This document shows, one piece after another, positions 56,696 to 64,000 of a DNA stretch of 64,000 bases. Under the pieces are notes generated by a model, which saw only the letters and a program-made list of their open reading frames with translations, was not told where the DNA came from and made no database searches. Numbering within the stretch: position 1 is the stretch's first letter; each line of letters begins with the position of its first letter. The DNA comes from Bacillota bacterium (GTDB lineage: Bacteria > Bacillota > Dethiobacteria > DTU022 > PWGO01): positions 1 through 64,000 of the forward strand of contig JAAYSV010000020.1 of the NCBI GenBank assembly GCA_012518215.1. The letters are read 5' to 3'. A program made the translations under genes and the position numbers.

Positions 56696-58024
56696 ATGGC
56701 GTTAACTGGTTTAGAGATCTTCAAACATCTGCCCAAGACCAATTGCAAGGAGTGTGGGATGCCCACTTGCCTGGCTTTTGCAATGGCCCTGGCTGGCGGG
56801 AAAACCTCGCTGGACAAATGTCCTCATGTGACCGAGGAAGCCAAGGCGGCATTGGATTCTGCCGCCGCACCTCCGATTGCTTTGGTGGAGGTCGGTGTAG
56901 GAGATCATGTGGTGCAGTTGGGTGATGAAACGGAAATTTTCCGGCATGACAGGCGTTTCTATCATCCGACCGGCGTGGCGGTAACCATCAGTGACAATGA
57001 AGATGTGGCGGCCAAGGCGGAGAAATTCGAGGCCCTGGAGTTTGATCGGGTGGGGCTTCACTACGTGACCGATATGGTGGCGGTCAAGTGTGATTCGGGA
57101 GATGCAGCCAAATTCAAGGCCGCTGTGGAAATCGTGGCTGGCAAGACGCAGAAAGCGATGATCCTGATGTGTGAGGATCCGGCAATCATGGAAGGGGCCC
57201 TGAACGTGGTGGCTGACCGTCGCCCACTCGTCTATGCAGCCACAGCAGACAACTACGAGAAAATGACCGAATTGGCGAAAAGCAAGGAATGCCCCCTGGT
57301 CGTCCGTGGGGATGGGCTTGATGATACTGCCTCCCTGGTGGAGAAGGTCGTGGCCCTGGATTACAAGGAATTGGTTATCGACACGGGTAGCAGGGATACC
57401 AGCAAGGTGCTGGCTGATATGACCGTGATCCGCCGTCTGGCGGTGAGGAAGAAGTATCGCCCCTTTGGATACCCGACCATTGCTTTTACCAACAAGGAGG
57501 ACCCCCAGGAAGAGATCATGCAGGCGGGCGTCTACATGAGCAAGTATGCGGGCATCGTGGTGATCAAGGCAGCGGAGAAACAACAATTATTGCCGTTGCT
57601 ATCATGGCGCCAGAACCTGTTCACGGATCCGCAGAAACCCATTGCTGTTGAACCTATGCTTTACGAAGTAGGTGACGTACAGGCGGATTCTCCCGTCTAC
57701 TGCACCACGAATTTCTCCCTCACTTACTTTATTGTCGAGGGTGAGGTCGAGGCCACTCGCATTCCCGCTTATATTCTGGCGGTGGATACCGGTGGTGTCT
57801 CCGTTCTCACTGCTTATGCGGATAACAAATTTTCAGGCGAGACTATCGCTGAAGCGATGAAGCAGGCTGGCCTGGAGGAGAAGGTCAACCACAAGAAAAT
57901 AATTATCCCCGGACACGTTGCCGTTCTCAAGGGTTCGCTGGAGGAAGAGTCGGGCTGGGATGTACATGTGGGGCCCAGGGAGGCTTCCGGCATCAACAAG
58001 TATATCAAGGAAGTTTATGCCTAG
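56696..58024 (+). CDS. acsC: Corrinoid iron-sulfur protein large subunit
   Basis: AcsC carries the [4Fe-4S] cluster and, with AcsD, the cobamide that shuttles methyl from AcsE to ACS. The 442-residue protein begins with the cluster motif C17, C20, C25 and C42 (TNCKECGMPTC, DKCP), has a TIM barrel in the middle and the C-terminal cobamide-binding domain. ATG 56696 is chosen because AAAGGAG lies eight bases upstream; ATG 56678 would precede the ribosome site. Confidence 0.96.
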   Translation: MALTGLEIFKHLPKTNCKECGMPTCLAFAMALAGGKTSLDKCPHVTEEAKAALDSAAAPPIALVEVGVGDHVVQLGDETEIFRHDRRFYHPTGVAVTISDNEDVAAKAEKFEALEFDRVGLHYVTDMVAVKCDSGDAAKFKAAVEIVAGKTQKAMILMCEDPAIMEGALNVVADRRPLVYAATADNYEKMTELAKSKECPLVVRGDGLDDTASLVEKVVALDYKELVIDTGSRDTSKVLADMTVIRRLAVRKKYRPFGYPTIAFTNKEDPQEEIMQAGVYMSKYAGIVVIKAAEKQQLLPLLSWRQNLFTDPQKPIAVEPMLYEVGDVQADSPVYCTTNFSLTYFIVEGEVEATRIPAYILAVDTGGVSVLTAYADNKFSGETIAEAMKQAGLEEKVNHKKIIIPGHVAVLKGSLEEESGWDVHVGPREASGINKYIKEVYA

Positions 58025-58089
58025 GAGAGTGGCAGGGGCCCGGAAAACCCGGGCATTGTGATTATATACTGTAAGAAAGGGGCGTTAAT

Positions 58090-59064
58090 ATGGCTGTCGA
58101 GATCCTTAAGGAAAAATATAGAAGCAAGGTAGGCGAAGTGGTGTTGGGAGCAACCAAGGAAGAAGGCGGGACCCGCTCCCACACCATCACGGTGGGCGGT
58201 GAATCCGCGTTGCCATACTTGCATTTCGAAGGGGAGGTTGCTAACCGTCCCGTCGTGGCGCTGGAGATATGGGACACCGTTCCAGATTGGAGCCCGGTAT
58301 TCGACAATTACTACGGTGATGTATACGAAGATGTGGCCGCATGGGCAAAAAAATGCATCGATGAATACGGGGCAGATCTTCTCACCCTGCGCCTTAAAAG
58401 TGCCGATCCGGATTTGAAAGATGCTTCCCCGGAAGAATGTGCGGCCAATGTTAAGAAAGTGCTTGAAGCAGTGGGCGTTCCCCTGATTGTCATCGGTTGC
58501 GGCAACGCGGAGAAAGACAACCTTGTTTACCCCGTTGTTGCCGAGGCTGCCGAGGGCGAAAATCTGCTTATGGGCGTGGCCGAGCAGGACAACTACAAAG
58601 CGATCACGAGCGCATGCATGGCCAACAAGCACTGTATCATTGCCCAATCTCCCATCGATATCAATATCTGCAAACAGTTGAACATCCTCATTCTGGAGAT
58701 GAGTCAGGCCCTGGACGGGAAAATCATTATCGATCCCACAATTGCAGCCCTTGGTTATGGTATCGAGTACTCCTATTCGATCATGGAAAGGGCGCGTAAC
58801 GGAGCCCTTCAAGGTGATCGGATGCTGGCCATGCCGGTTATCGGCAATATTGGCTTTGAGGCCTGGAGGGCCAAGGAGGCCAATATAGCGGCTGAAGAAG
58901 AGCCGGGTTGGGGCGAGCAGGAAGAAAGGGGTATCATGTGGGAGGCGACGACGGCGATGGCTTACATCCAGGCAGGAATGAATATCCTGGTAATGAGGCA
59001 TCCCCGCGCGGCAGAGCTGGTAAAGAAGAATATCGACGACCTGTTGCAGGACAACAGTTATTAG
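58090..59064 (+). CDS. acsD: Corrinoid iron-sulfur protein small subunit
   Basis: The 324-residue AcsD is a TIM-barrel protein that, with AcsC, cradles the cobamide. The start [14 protein letters not shown] and the segments [24 protein letters not shown] and [19 protein letters not shown] are typical of the family. AGAAAGGGGCG precedes the ATG. AcsC ends 65 bases upstream. No acsV gene separates acsC and acsD, unlike in Moorella-type clusters. Confidence 0.95.
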   Translation: MAVEILKEKYRSKVGEVVLGATKEEGGTRSHTITVGGESALPYLHFEGEVANRPVVALEIWDTVPDWSPVFDNYYGDVYEDVAAWAKKCIDEYGADLLTLRLKSADPDLKDASPEECAANVKKVLEAVGVPLIVIGCGNAEKDNLVYPVVAEAAEGENLLMGVAEQDNYKAITSACMANKHCIIAQSPIDINICKQLNILILEMSQALDGKIIIDPTIAALGYGIEYSYSIMERARNGALQGDRMLAMPVIGNIGFEAWRAKEANIAAEEEPGWGEQEERGIMWEATTAMAYIQAGMNILVMRHPRAAELVKKNIDDLLQDNSY

Positions 59065-59077
59065 ATTTTGATCGGCA

Positions 59078-59104
59078 GGGAGGGCGGGGAATGACCTCCC
59101 TCCC
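59078..59104 (+). other. Hairpin between acsD and acsE
   Basis: GGGAGGG (59078-59084) can pair with CCCTCCC (59098-59104) across a 13-base loop. No T tract follows directly. Possibly an mRNA stability or processing element. Confidence 0.3.
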
Positions 59105-59188
59105 ATGATGTCTGTTTACCCGTTTGGATGCTTTCTTTTTTGTTCAAGTTGATTCTGTACGGGAAAAAAATGCAAGGAGGTTGGGTAG

Positions 59189-59983
<795 letters not shown>

Positions 59984-60018
59984 CTCGGGTTGTTGAAATA
60001 TGGGAGGAAGGTGAGAAA

Positions 60019-60699
60019 ATGATTATTGCCGAGAGGAAGCCTTTACCGCAGATAATGGAGATGCTCGCTCCTTTCAAAAATATCTGTGTGCTGGGTTGCG
60101 GGACATGCGTTACTGTTTGCCTGGCAGGAGGGCAGAAGGAGGCCGAGGAGACAGCTGCTGCAATCAGCATTGCCCGTAAAGAGGAGAAAAAAGATGCAAA
60201 AGTTGAGGCCTTCACCATCGAGCGCCAATGCGAATACGAATTTATTGAAGAAGCCATAAAACGGCTGAGAAGCTATGATGTGATCCTGTCCATGGGATGT
60301 GGTGTGGGGGTACAGACACTGGTTGAATATGCACCGGATCTGATCGTTATGCCGGGCCTTAACACCCAATTCTACGGGTATCCCGTGGAACAGGGAGTCT
60401 GGAAAGAAAATTGTCTGGGATGCGGCGACTGTGTTCTGCATCTGACGATGGGCATCTGTCCTATCACCAGATGCTCAAAAAGCATGCTGAATGGCCCTTG
60501 TGGCGGATCCCAGGATGGCGTTTGTGAGGTTGACAAGGATATCCCTTGTGCATGGCACCTGATTCATGAGCGTCTATCCAAGCTGGGCAAGCTGGACCTC
60601 TTGAAGGAGATACAGCCCCCCAAAGATTGGTCCAAAGCTCATCATGGCGGGGTTAGAACTTTAGTAAGGGAGGATGTCAGAATTGATCGCGGGGAGTAA
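60019..60699 (+). CDS. metV: MetV, iron-sulfur partner of methylene-THF reductase
   Basis: The 226-residue protein has cysteine clusters at both ends, LGCGTCVTVC near residue 25 and CLGCGDC...GICPITRCSKSMLNGPCGG near 133-165, enough for [4Fe-4S] clusters. MetV is the non-flavin subunit that pairs with MetF in acetogen methylene-THF reductases and passes electrons to it. GGGAGGAAGG precedes the ATG. It overlaps metF by 26 bases. The HdrABC/MvhD or RnfC2 partners known from other acetogens are not nearby. Confidence 0.93.
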   Translation: MIIAERKPLPQIMEMLAPFKNICVLGCGTCVTVCLAGGQKEAEETAAAISIARKEEKKDAKVEAFTIERQCEYEFIEEAIKRLRSYDVILSMGCGVGVQTLVEYAPDLIVMPGLNTQFYGYPVEQGVWKENCLGCGDCVLHLTMGICPITRCSKSMLNGPCGGSQDGVCEVDKDIPCAWHLIHERLSKLGKLDLLKEIQPPKDWSKAHHGGVRTLVREDVRIDRGE

Positions 60700-61600
60700 C
60701 TTGGAAAAGGTTATAAAAAGTGGAGAATTTGCTGTTACCGGCGAACTGGGCCCTCCCAAAAGTGCAGACGGAGAATTTATCAGACACCACGGGGAACTGT
60801 TGAGAAACCACGTTGATGCGTTCAATATTACAGATAACCAGACCGCCATCGTGCGTACATCCAGTATTGCTTGCGGTGCCATTCTGGTGCAGATGGGCCT
60901 GGAACCTGTTGTGCAGATGACCACGCGTGACAGAAACCGCATTGCCATCCAGGGTGATATTCTGGGTGCTTCGGCCCTGGGGGTAAAAAACCTGCTCTGC
61001 CTTGCCGGGGACCATGTCAAATTTGGCAATGAACCCGGGGCGAAAAACGTTTTTGATATCGATTCGATGCAACTGATCAGAGCGGTCAAAAACATGCGCG
61101 ACGAGAACAAGTTCATCGGCGGGGACGAGCTGGAACATCCCTTCACCATGTTCATCGGTGCTGTGGCGAACCCCTTTGCCGATCCTTTCGAGTACAGGGT
61201 GGATCGGTTGGAGAAGAAGATCGAAGCCGGTGCCGATTTTATCCAGACCCAGTGTGTCTTCGATCTGGATCGTTTCAAGGAATGGATGAAACGGGTGGTT
61301 GATCGTGGGCTGCATGAAAGATGCGCAATCATGGCCGGTTTTACCCCGGTAAAATCGTTGGGGGCAGCTCGTTACATGAAAAACAATGTGGCCGGTATAA
61401 CCATTCCTGATTCACTCATTGAAAGGCTCAAGGGCGCGGAGGATAAGAAAGCCGAGGGGATCAAGATCTGTGTTGAATCGATCCAGGAGTGCCGCGAGAT
61501 CGAAGGGGTTGCCGGGGTGCATATCATGGCCGTAGCCTGGGAGGAAAAAGTGCCTGAAATTGTTGAAAAAGCGGGTCTGTATCCTCGTCCCAAACTATGA
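60674..61600 (+). CDS. metF: 5,10-methylenetetrahydrofolate reductase
   Basis: MetF reduces methylene-THF to methyl-THF with FAD. The 308-residue TIM-barrel protein has FAVTGELGPPKSAD, VQMTTRDRNRIAIQGDILGA, LCLAGDH, ADFIQTQCVFD and IMAGFTPVKS. ATG 60674 directly abuts AAGGGAGG, so TTG 60683, nine bases from that site, may be the true start. It is the last gene before a strong terminator. Confidence 0.95.
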   Translation: MSELIAGSNLEKVIKSGEFAVTGELGPPKSADGEFIRHHGELLRNHVDAFNITDNQTAIVRTSSIACGAILVQMGLEPVVQMTTRDRNRIAIQGDILGASALGVKNLLCLAGDHVKFGNEPGAKNVFDIDSMQLIRAVKNMRDENKFIGGDELEHPFTMFIGAVANPFADPFEYRVDRLEKKIEAGADFIQTQCVFDLDRFKEWMKRVVDRGLHERCAIMAGFTPVKSLGAARYMKNNVAGITIPDSLIERLKGAEDKKAEGIKICVESIQECREIEGVAGVHIMAVAWEEKVPEIVEKAGLYPRPKL

Positions 61601-61707
61601 GCATCCAGGACAACGGCTTTTTGAGGTATTTACCCGATCGTGAAAAATATGGCTTTTTCCACATTGCAAGTATTCATGGAAACGGAATTTGGACCGATCG
61701 CGGATTC

Positions 61708-61743
61708 AAGGACAGGCTAGGTCAATCTGGTCTGTCCTTTTTT
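61708..61743 (+). terminator. Intrinsic terminator ending the CODH/ACS-metVF operon
   Basis: AAGGACAG (61708-61715) pairs with CTGTCCTT (61731-61738), followed by a run of T to 61743. It separates the Wood-Ljungdahl genes from the thiolase gene. Confidence 0.85.
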
Positions 61744-61783
61744 CTTGAAATCATTGATAATCAAGGTAAAGGGGGGACCCCGT

Positions 61784-62965
61784 ATGAACAGAAAAGAGGT
61801 TGTTATTGTTGGCGCAGCCCGGACGCCGATCGGGGACTTTGGCGGGGCATTCAGGGATGTAAGCCCCGGCAATCTGGCCAAAATTGCGGTGGAGGAAGCG
61901 CTGAGAAGGGCGACGGTCGGGAAGGATCGGGTCGATGAAGTAATTCTGGGGAACTGCATGCAACCTACGGATGAACCGAACATGGGCCGCCATGTGGCTC
62001 AGATCTGCGGGATGCCCGATCAGACGACGGGGATGACCATACAGCGGCAATGCAGCTCGGCGATGCAGGCAATTGTCTGCGGCTATCAGGAAATAATTTT
62101 CGGGGATGTCGAGATCGTGGTTGCCGGGGGAGTGGAATCGATGAGCACGGCTCCCTACCTGCTCAAAAATGCACGGTGGGGGAAAAGATTGCAACACGGA
62201 GAGATGACGGATGCACTGTGGGAAATGTTGATGGATCCCGTCCACAAAATCATGATGGGCGTGACGGCTGAAAACCTGGCCGAGAAATACGATATTTCCC
62301 GTGAGGAACAAGATGAGATTGCTTACCGCAGTCACAAGAATGCCCTGGACGCCATTGATGAGGGACGGTTCAAGGATGAGATCGTCCCCGTAACGGTTCA
62401 GAAGAGAAAGATGGAAGTGGTGGTCGACACCGACGAACACCCCCGACGGGATATCTCCCTGGAAGGTTTGGCTTCGTTGAGGCCGGCTTTCCGCAAGGGA
62501 GGGACGGTAACGGCTGGAAATGCTTCGGGGTTGAACGATGGGGCAGCGGCAGTTGTTCTCATGAGCGCCGACAAGGCCCGGGAGGTGGGGATAGAACCTC
62601 TGGGGCGTATCGTTTCCTATGCCTGGGCAGGGGTGGAGCCCGAGTTGATGGGATATGGCCCTGTCCCGGCAACCAGAAAGGCTCTGGAAAGGGCGGGAAT
62701 GAGCCTGGAGGAAATGGAGCTTATCGAATTGAACGAAGCTTTTGCTGCCCAGTATCTGGCCTGCGAGAAACTGCTCGGACTCAACCGTGATATCGTCAAT
62801 GTCAACGGTAGCGGAGTGGGGCTTGGACATCCCGTAGGTTGCACGGGAGCGCGGATTGTCATAACCCTGATTTACGAGATGGTGCGCCGCGGACTGAAAA
62901 TGGGCCTGGCATCACTCTGTGTCGGCGGGGGTATGGGAATGTCAATCATCATCGAACGGGACTGA
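61784..62965 (+). CDS. thlA: Acetyl-CoA acetyltransferase (thiolase)
   Basis: The thiolase condenses two acetyl-CoA to acetoacetyl-CoA, or cleaves it. The 393-residue enzyme has the nucleophilic cysteine in [54 protein letters not shown], and the final catalytic cysteine in [12 protein letters not shown] 61784 follows AAAGGGGGG; the longer frame lacks a ribosome site. It is followed by crotonase and 3-hydroxyacyl-CoA dehydrogenase genes. Confidence 0.95.
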   Translation: MNRKEVVIVGAARTPIGDFGGAFRDVSPGNLAKIAVEEALRRATVGKDRVDEVILGNCMQPTDEPNMGRHVAQICGMPDQTTGMTIQRQCSSAMQAIVCGYQEIIFGDVEIVVAGGVESMSTAPYLLKNARWGKRLQHGEMTDALWEMLMDPVHKIMMGVTAENLAEKYDISREEQDEIAYRSHKNALDAIDEGRFKDEIVPVTVQKRKMEVVVDTDEHPRRDISLEGLASLRPAFRKGGTVTAGNASGLNDGAAAVVLMSADKAREVGIEPLGRIVSYAWAGVEPELMGYGPVPATRKALERAGMSLEEMELIELNEAFAAQYLACEKLLGLNRDIVNVNGSGVGLGHPVGCTGARIVITLIYEMVRRGLKMGLASLCVGGGMGMSIIIERD

Positions 62966-63028
62966 AAATCTCCGGGGTATCGGGGCAAAGTGGCTTCAAT
63001 GGTAACAAAGAACAGGAGGTAATCAAAA

Positions 63029-63793
63029 ATGAGCCTTGTTCAGGTTGAGAAAGAAGGGAAACTGGTTGTTCTGACGATCAACAACCCCCCGGTCAATGCT
63101 TTGAATTCATCATTGCTGGGAGAGCTGGAGAACACTGTTGATGAGTTGGCCGCAACAGATATTGCCGTTCTGATAATTACCGGGGCCGGTGAAAAGGCTT
63201 TTGTGGCGGGGGCTGATATCAGTGAATTTCCCCAGCTAAATCGTGCCAATGGGGAGAAACTTGCTCGCCGCGGGCAGTTGATTTTCCAGAAGATCGCCGA
63301 TTTCCCGGTACCGGTGATCGCCGCGGTAAACGGTATCGCCCTGGGAGGGGGCCTGGAACTGGCCCTGGCTTGCGACATCAGGGTCATGGCCCTGGGTGCC
63401 AGGTTTGGCCTTCCCGAGGTAACGCTGGCAATTTTCCCCGGCTACGGGGGAACACAGCGACTGCCGCGCCTGATCTCCCCGGGCAAAGCCAGGGAACTGA
63501 TCTTTACCGGGGATCTTGTCGATGCAGAAGATGCCGTCCGGTTGGGTCTGGCCGAATATGTAACGGATGATGTTCTCTCCAAGGCCAAAATGATCGCTCA
63601 GACCATAATGAAACGCGGCCCCGTTGCGATTCGTCAGGCCAAGAAGGCCATAAACCGCGGCCTGGAAGTTTCTTTGGGGGAAGGGATGAAGATAGAAGCG
63701 GCCCTGTTTGGCGAGCTCTGCGACACCGAGGATCAGAAGGAAGGGGCCCGGGCGTTTCTGGAAAAAAGGAAACCTATCTATAAAGGCAAATAG
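63029..63793 (+). CDS. crt: Enoyl-CoA hydratase (crotonase)
   Basis: The 254-residue crotonase hydrates crotonyl-CoA to 3-hydroxybutyryl-CoA. The oxyanion-hole and catalytic segments are visible: NNPPVNALNSSL, AFVAGADISEF, NGIALGGGLELALACDIR, GLPEVTLAIFPGYGGTQRLPR. Both catalytic glutamates appear to be present. AACAGGAGG precedes the ATG. Neighbours make short-chain C4 substrates likely. Confidence 0.93.
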   Translation: MSLVQVEKEGKLVVLTINNPPVNALNSSLLGELENTVDELAATDIAVLIITGAGEKAFVAGADISEFPQLNRANGEKLARRGQLIFQKIADFPVPVIAAVNGIALGGGLELALACDIRVMALGARFGLPEVTLAIFPGYGGTQRLPRLISPGKARELIFTGDLVDAEDAVRLGLAEYVTDDVLSKAKMIAQTIMKRGPVAIRQAKKAINRGLEVSLGEGMKIEAALFGELCDTEDQKEGARAFLEKRKPIYKGK

Positions 63794-63829
63794 AAGGTGT
63801 TCCACGACAATGATGGGGAGGGATAAAAC

Positions 63830-64000
63830 ATGGAAATAAAGTCTATCGGGGTGGTAGGTGCCGGAACGATGGGTAACGGCATCGCACAGGTAGCTGCGGA
63901 AAGCGGTTTCAACGTGATCATGAGGGATATCGAGGATTCCTTTGTCGAGAGAGGGCTCAAGACAATCGAAAAAAACCTGCGCCGGGCCCTCGAGAAAGGG
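63830..64000 (+). CDS. hbd: 3-hydroxybutyryl-CoA dehydrogenase, N-terminal part (cut by window end)
   Basis: The first 57 codons are present and the gene runs off the window. The Rossmann fingerprint IGVVGAGTMGNGIAQVAA, the acidic residue at the end of the second strand (IMRDIED) and the ERGLKTIEKNL helix identify an NAD(P)-binding 3-hydroxyacyl-CoA dehydrogenase. GGGGAGGG precedes ATG 63830. With thlA and crt it completes the steps between acetyl-CoA and crotonyl-CoA. Confidence 0.9.
   Translation, partial: MEIKSIGVVGAGTMGNGIAQVAAESGFNVIMRDIEDSFVERGLKTIEKNLRRALEKG

Noticed and set aside
58021-59106. Minus-strand ORF of 361 codons opposite acsD
   Set aside because: acsD is unmistakable on the + strand; the reverse ORF has no supporting signal.
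61751-62830. Minus-strand ORF of 359 codons opposite thiolase
   Set aside because: The thiolase active-site motifs lie on the + strand throughout, so this is a shadow.

Overview
The window looks like chromosome from an anaerobic, probably endospore-lineage Firmicute (Clostridia, Moorellia or Dethiobacteria-like) that uses the Wood-Ljungdahl pathway. The evidence is a CODH/acetyl-CoA synthase operon, McsA/McsB/CtsR/ClpC, YitT, RapZ-WhiA, an FtsEX-CtpA-MinJ-like block, long-form HPF, a Spo0E-like small protein, a SAM-I riboswitch and many TTG/GTG starts behind strong purine-rich Shine-Dalgarno sites. Every gene I can support is on the + strand, as expected of a leading-strand replichore. I saw no tRNA, rRNA, CRISPR array, insertion sequence or prophage. 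All calls come from reading the sequence; no database search was run.

Layout. 1-560: no convincing gene; the first 120 bases form a dense set of hairpins. 557-721: a 54-residue Spo0E-like ORF. 881-3914: MoxR AAA+ ATPase, VWA (CoxE-like) protein and a CooC-type nickel-maturation ATPase, well away from the main CODH/ACS operon. 4090-7482: phosphoribosyltransferase, fabZ, SAM riboswitch with metK, comF. 7594-13550: hpf, an uncharacterised nucleotidyltransferase-like gene, secA, and prfB with its programmed +1 frameshift. 13612-15564: yitT and an isolated ilvC. 15745-21368: ftsE, ftsX, an M23 coiled-coil hydrolase, a ctpA-type protease and a MinJ-like PDZ membrane protein. 21423-29394: a GDT1-type cation transporter, a small ORF, uvrB-uvrA-uvrC. 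29445-33085: HAD phosphatase, PHP phosphoesterase, rapZ, whiA (yvcK/glmR is not between them). 33221-40412: pgk-tpiA-gpmI-eno, secG, an RNase R-type exonuclease. 40675-42594: nadA, nadC. 42741-45447: NHEJ genes ku, ATP-dependent ligase and LigD-type polymerase as separate ORFs. 45587-51212: mgtC-like gene, then ctsR-mcsA-mcsB-clpC behind a CtsR box.

51508-61600 is the metabolic core: cooC, acsA, acsB, acsC, acsD, acsE, metV, metF. Together these reduce methylene-THF to methyl-THF, move the methyl group to the corrinoid Fe-S protein, reduce CO2 to CO, and make acetyl-CoA, or run the reverse. The operon ends at a strong terminator and is followed at once by thiolase, enoyl-CoA hydratase and the start of 3-hydroxyacyl-CoA dehydrogenase. 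The acetyl-CoA branch therefore sits beside a C4 acyl-CoA branch, which would fit a butyrate-forming acetogen or a syntrophic acid oxidiser; gene order cannot tell which.

The points most worth following are the MoxR-VWA-CooC trio as a candidate metal-centre maturation machine, a TTGTG/CACAA operator ahead of the CODH/ACS operon, an internal terminator between acsB and acsC, the absence here of acsV and of any MetVF redox partner, the split NHEJ operon, and the odd 5' end of the RNase R gene.
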